Source: JBHJGM01 sp050331815
Lineage (GTDB): Bacteria > Verrucomicrobiota > Verrucomicrobiia > Opitutales > JBHJGM01
Assembly: GCA_050331815.1 (NCBI GenBank)
Contig: JBHJGM010000003.1
Location: 248,001 to 312,000, forward strand
Reading direction: 5' to 3'
Length of the DNA: 64,000 nucleotides
Shown: positions 63,855-64,000 of the stretch, in pieces
How the letters are laid out: every line of letters begins with the position of its first letter
Numbering within the stretch: the first letter of the stretch is position 1
Notes under the pieces: generated by a model
Told to the model about the DNA's origin: nothing
The model's input: the letters and a program-made list of their open reading frames with translations, nothing else
Databases searched by the model: none
Translations under genes and position numbers: made by a program

Positions 63855-64000
63855 TCAATCGTTCACGTGGGTGGTTACCATCCGCACACTTCCCGTACGC
63901 AATTCGCGCGCCGCGAAGATGTTTGGCGACTGGTATTCGAAGTCCAAAATTGTCTGATAGGTCCGCACACCGACCTGGCTGATCTGCAGGTCGAACCATA
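63855..64000 (-). CDS. C-terminal end of an upstream pilin-like protein
   Basis: The minus strand is open from the window edge to a TGA at 63855, coding for about 48 residues with WFDLQISQVGVRTYQTILDF and ARELRTGSVRMVTTHVND. Position and spacing (22 bases before the PilW-like gene) indicate the preceding member of the operon, probably a PilV/GspI-like protein. The N-terminal signal lies outside the window, so the family is inferred from context. Confidence 0.6.
   Translation of the reverse strand, partial: WFDLQISQVGVRTYQTILDFEYQSPNIFAARELRTGSVRMVTTHVND

Overview
The window is a GC-rich, densely packed bacterial chromosome segment. Several features suggest a Gram-negative member of the Verrucomicrobiota, most likely the Opitutae: an outer-membrane set (bamA, ompH/skp, lpxD, an LptF/G permease), two secreted proteins ending in PEP-CTERM sorting signals, a LacI-type regulator, a secreted sugar dehydrogenase, and a pseudopilin operon with one very large member. 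The taxon is an inference from gene content, since no rRNA gene is present.

Region 1 (1-13,860) is an accessory glycan-type cluster. It holds a truncated GT4 glycosyltransferase, an unrecognised 714-residue protein, a methylthiotransferase-like radical SAM protein, a large SAM methyltransferase, a second radical SAM protein with an N-terminal auxiliary cysteine cluster, two long paralogous GT4 proteins and a sulfotransferase-like protein. The methyltransferase and both long GT4 proteins end in similar Rossmann-like tails. The cluster runs up to a tRNA-Asp/tRNA-Met(CAU) pair. This is the most unusual part of the window.

Region 2 (14,000-27,700) is a mixed zone with both strands in use. It contains a DUF374-type acyltransferase, a lysine-rich protein with a possible starch-binding-like fold, tRNA-Ala(CGC), a LacI regulator, two PEP-CTERM proteins, a DUF547 lipoprotein facing a radical SAM protein, a 7Fe ferredoxin with a small lipoprotein, a sugar-isomerase-like TIM barrel, O-acetylhomoserine sulfhydrylase, a GOLPH3-like protein and a secreted glucose/sorbosone dehydrogenase-like protein.

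Region 3 (27,770-49,630) is mostly housekeeping on the plus strand: rplY-pth-rpsF-ssb-rplI-dnaB, then bamA-ompH-lpxD, prs, an HtrA protease, pyrE (minus strand), an LptF/G permease, smc, an epimerase, a YraN-like protein, and the oxidative pentose phosphate trio zwf-opcA-pgl. rpsR is missing from its usual place between ssb and rplI.

Region 4 (49,618-64,000) carries tyrS, a peroxiredoxin, acnA, a STAS/SpoIIE-phosphatase partner-switching pair, the overlapping trio trpB-yicC-crtI-like, and a minus-strand operon for type IV pilus or type II secretion pseudopilins that continues past the window edge.
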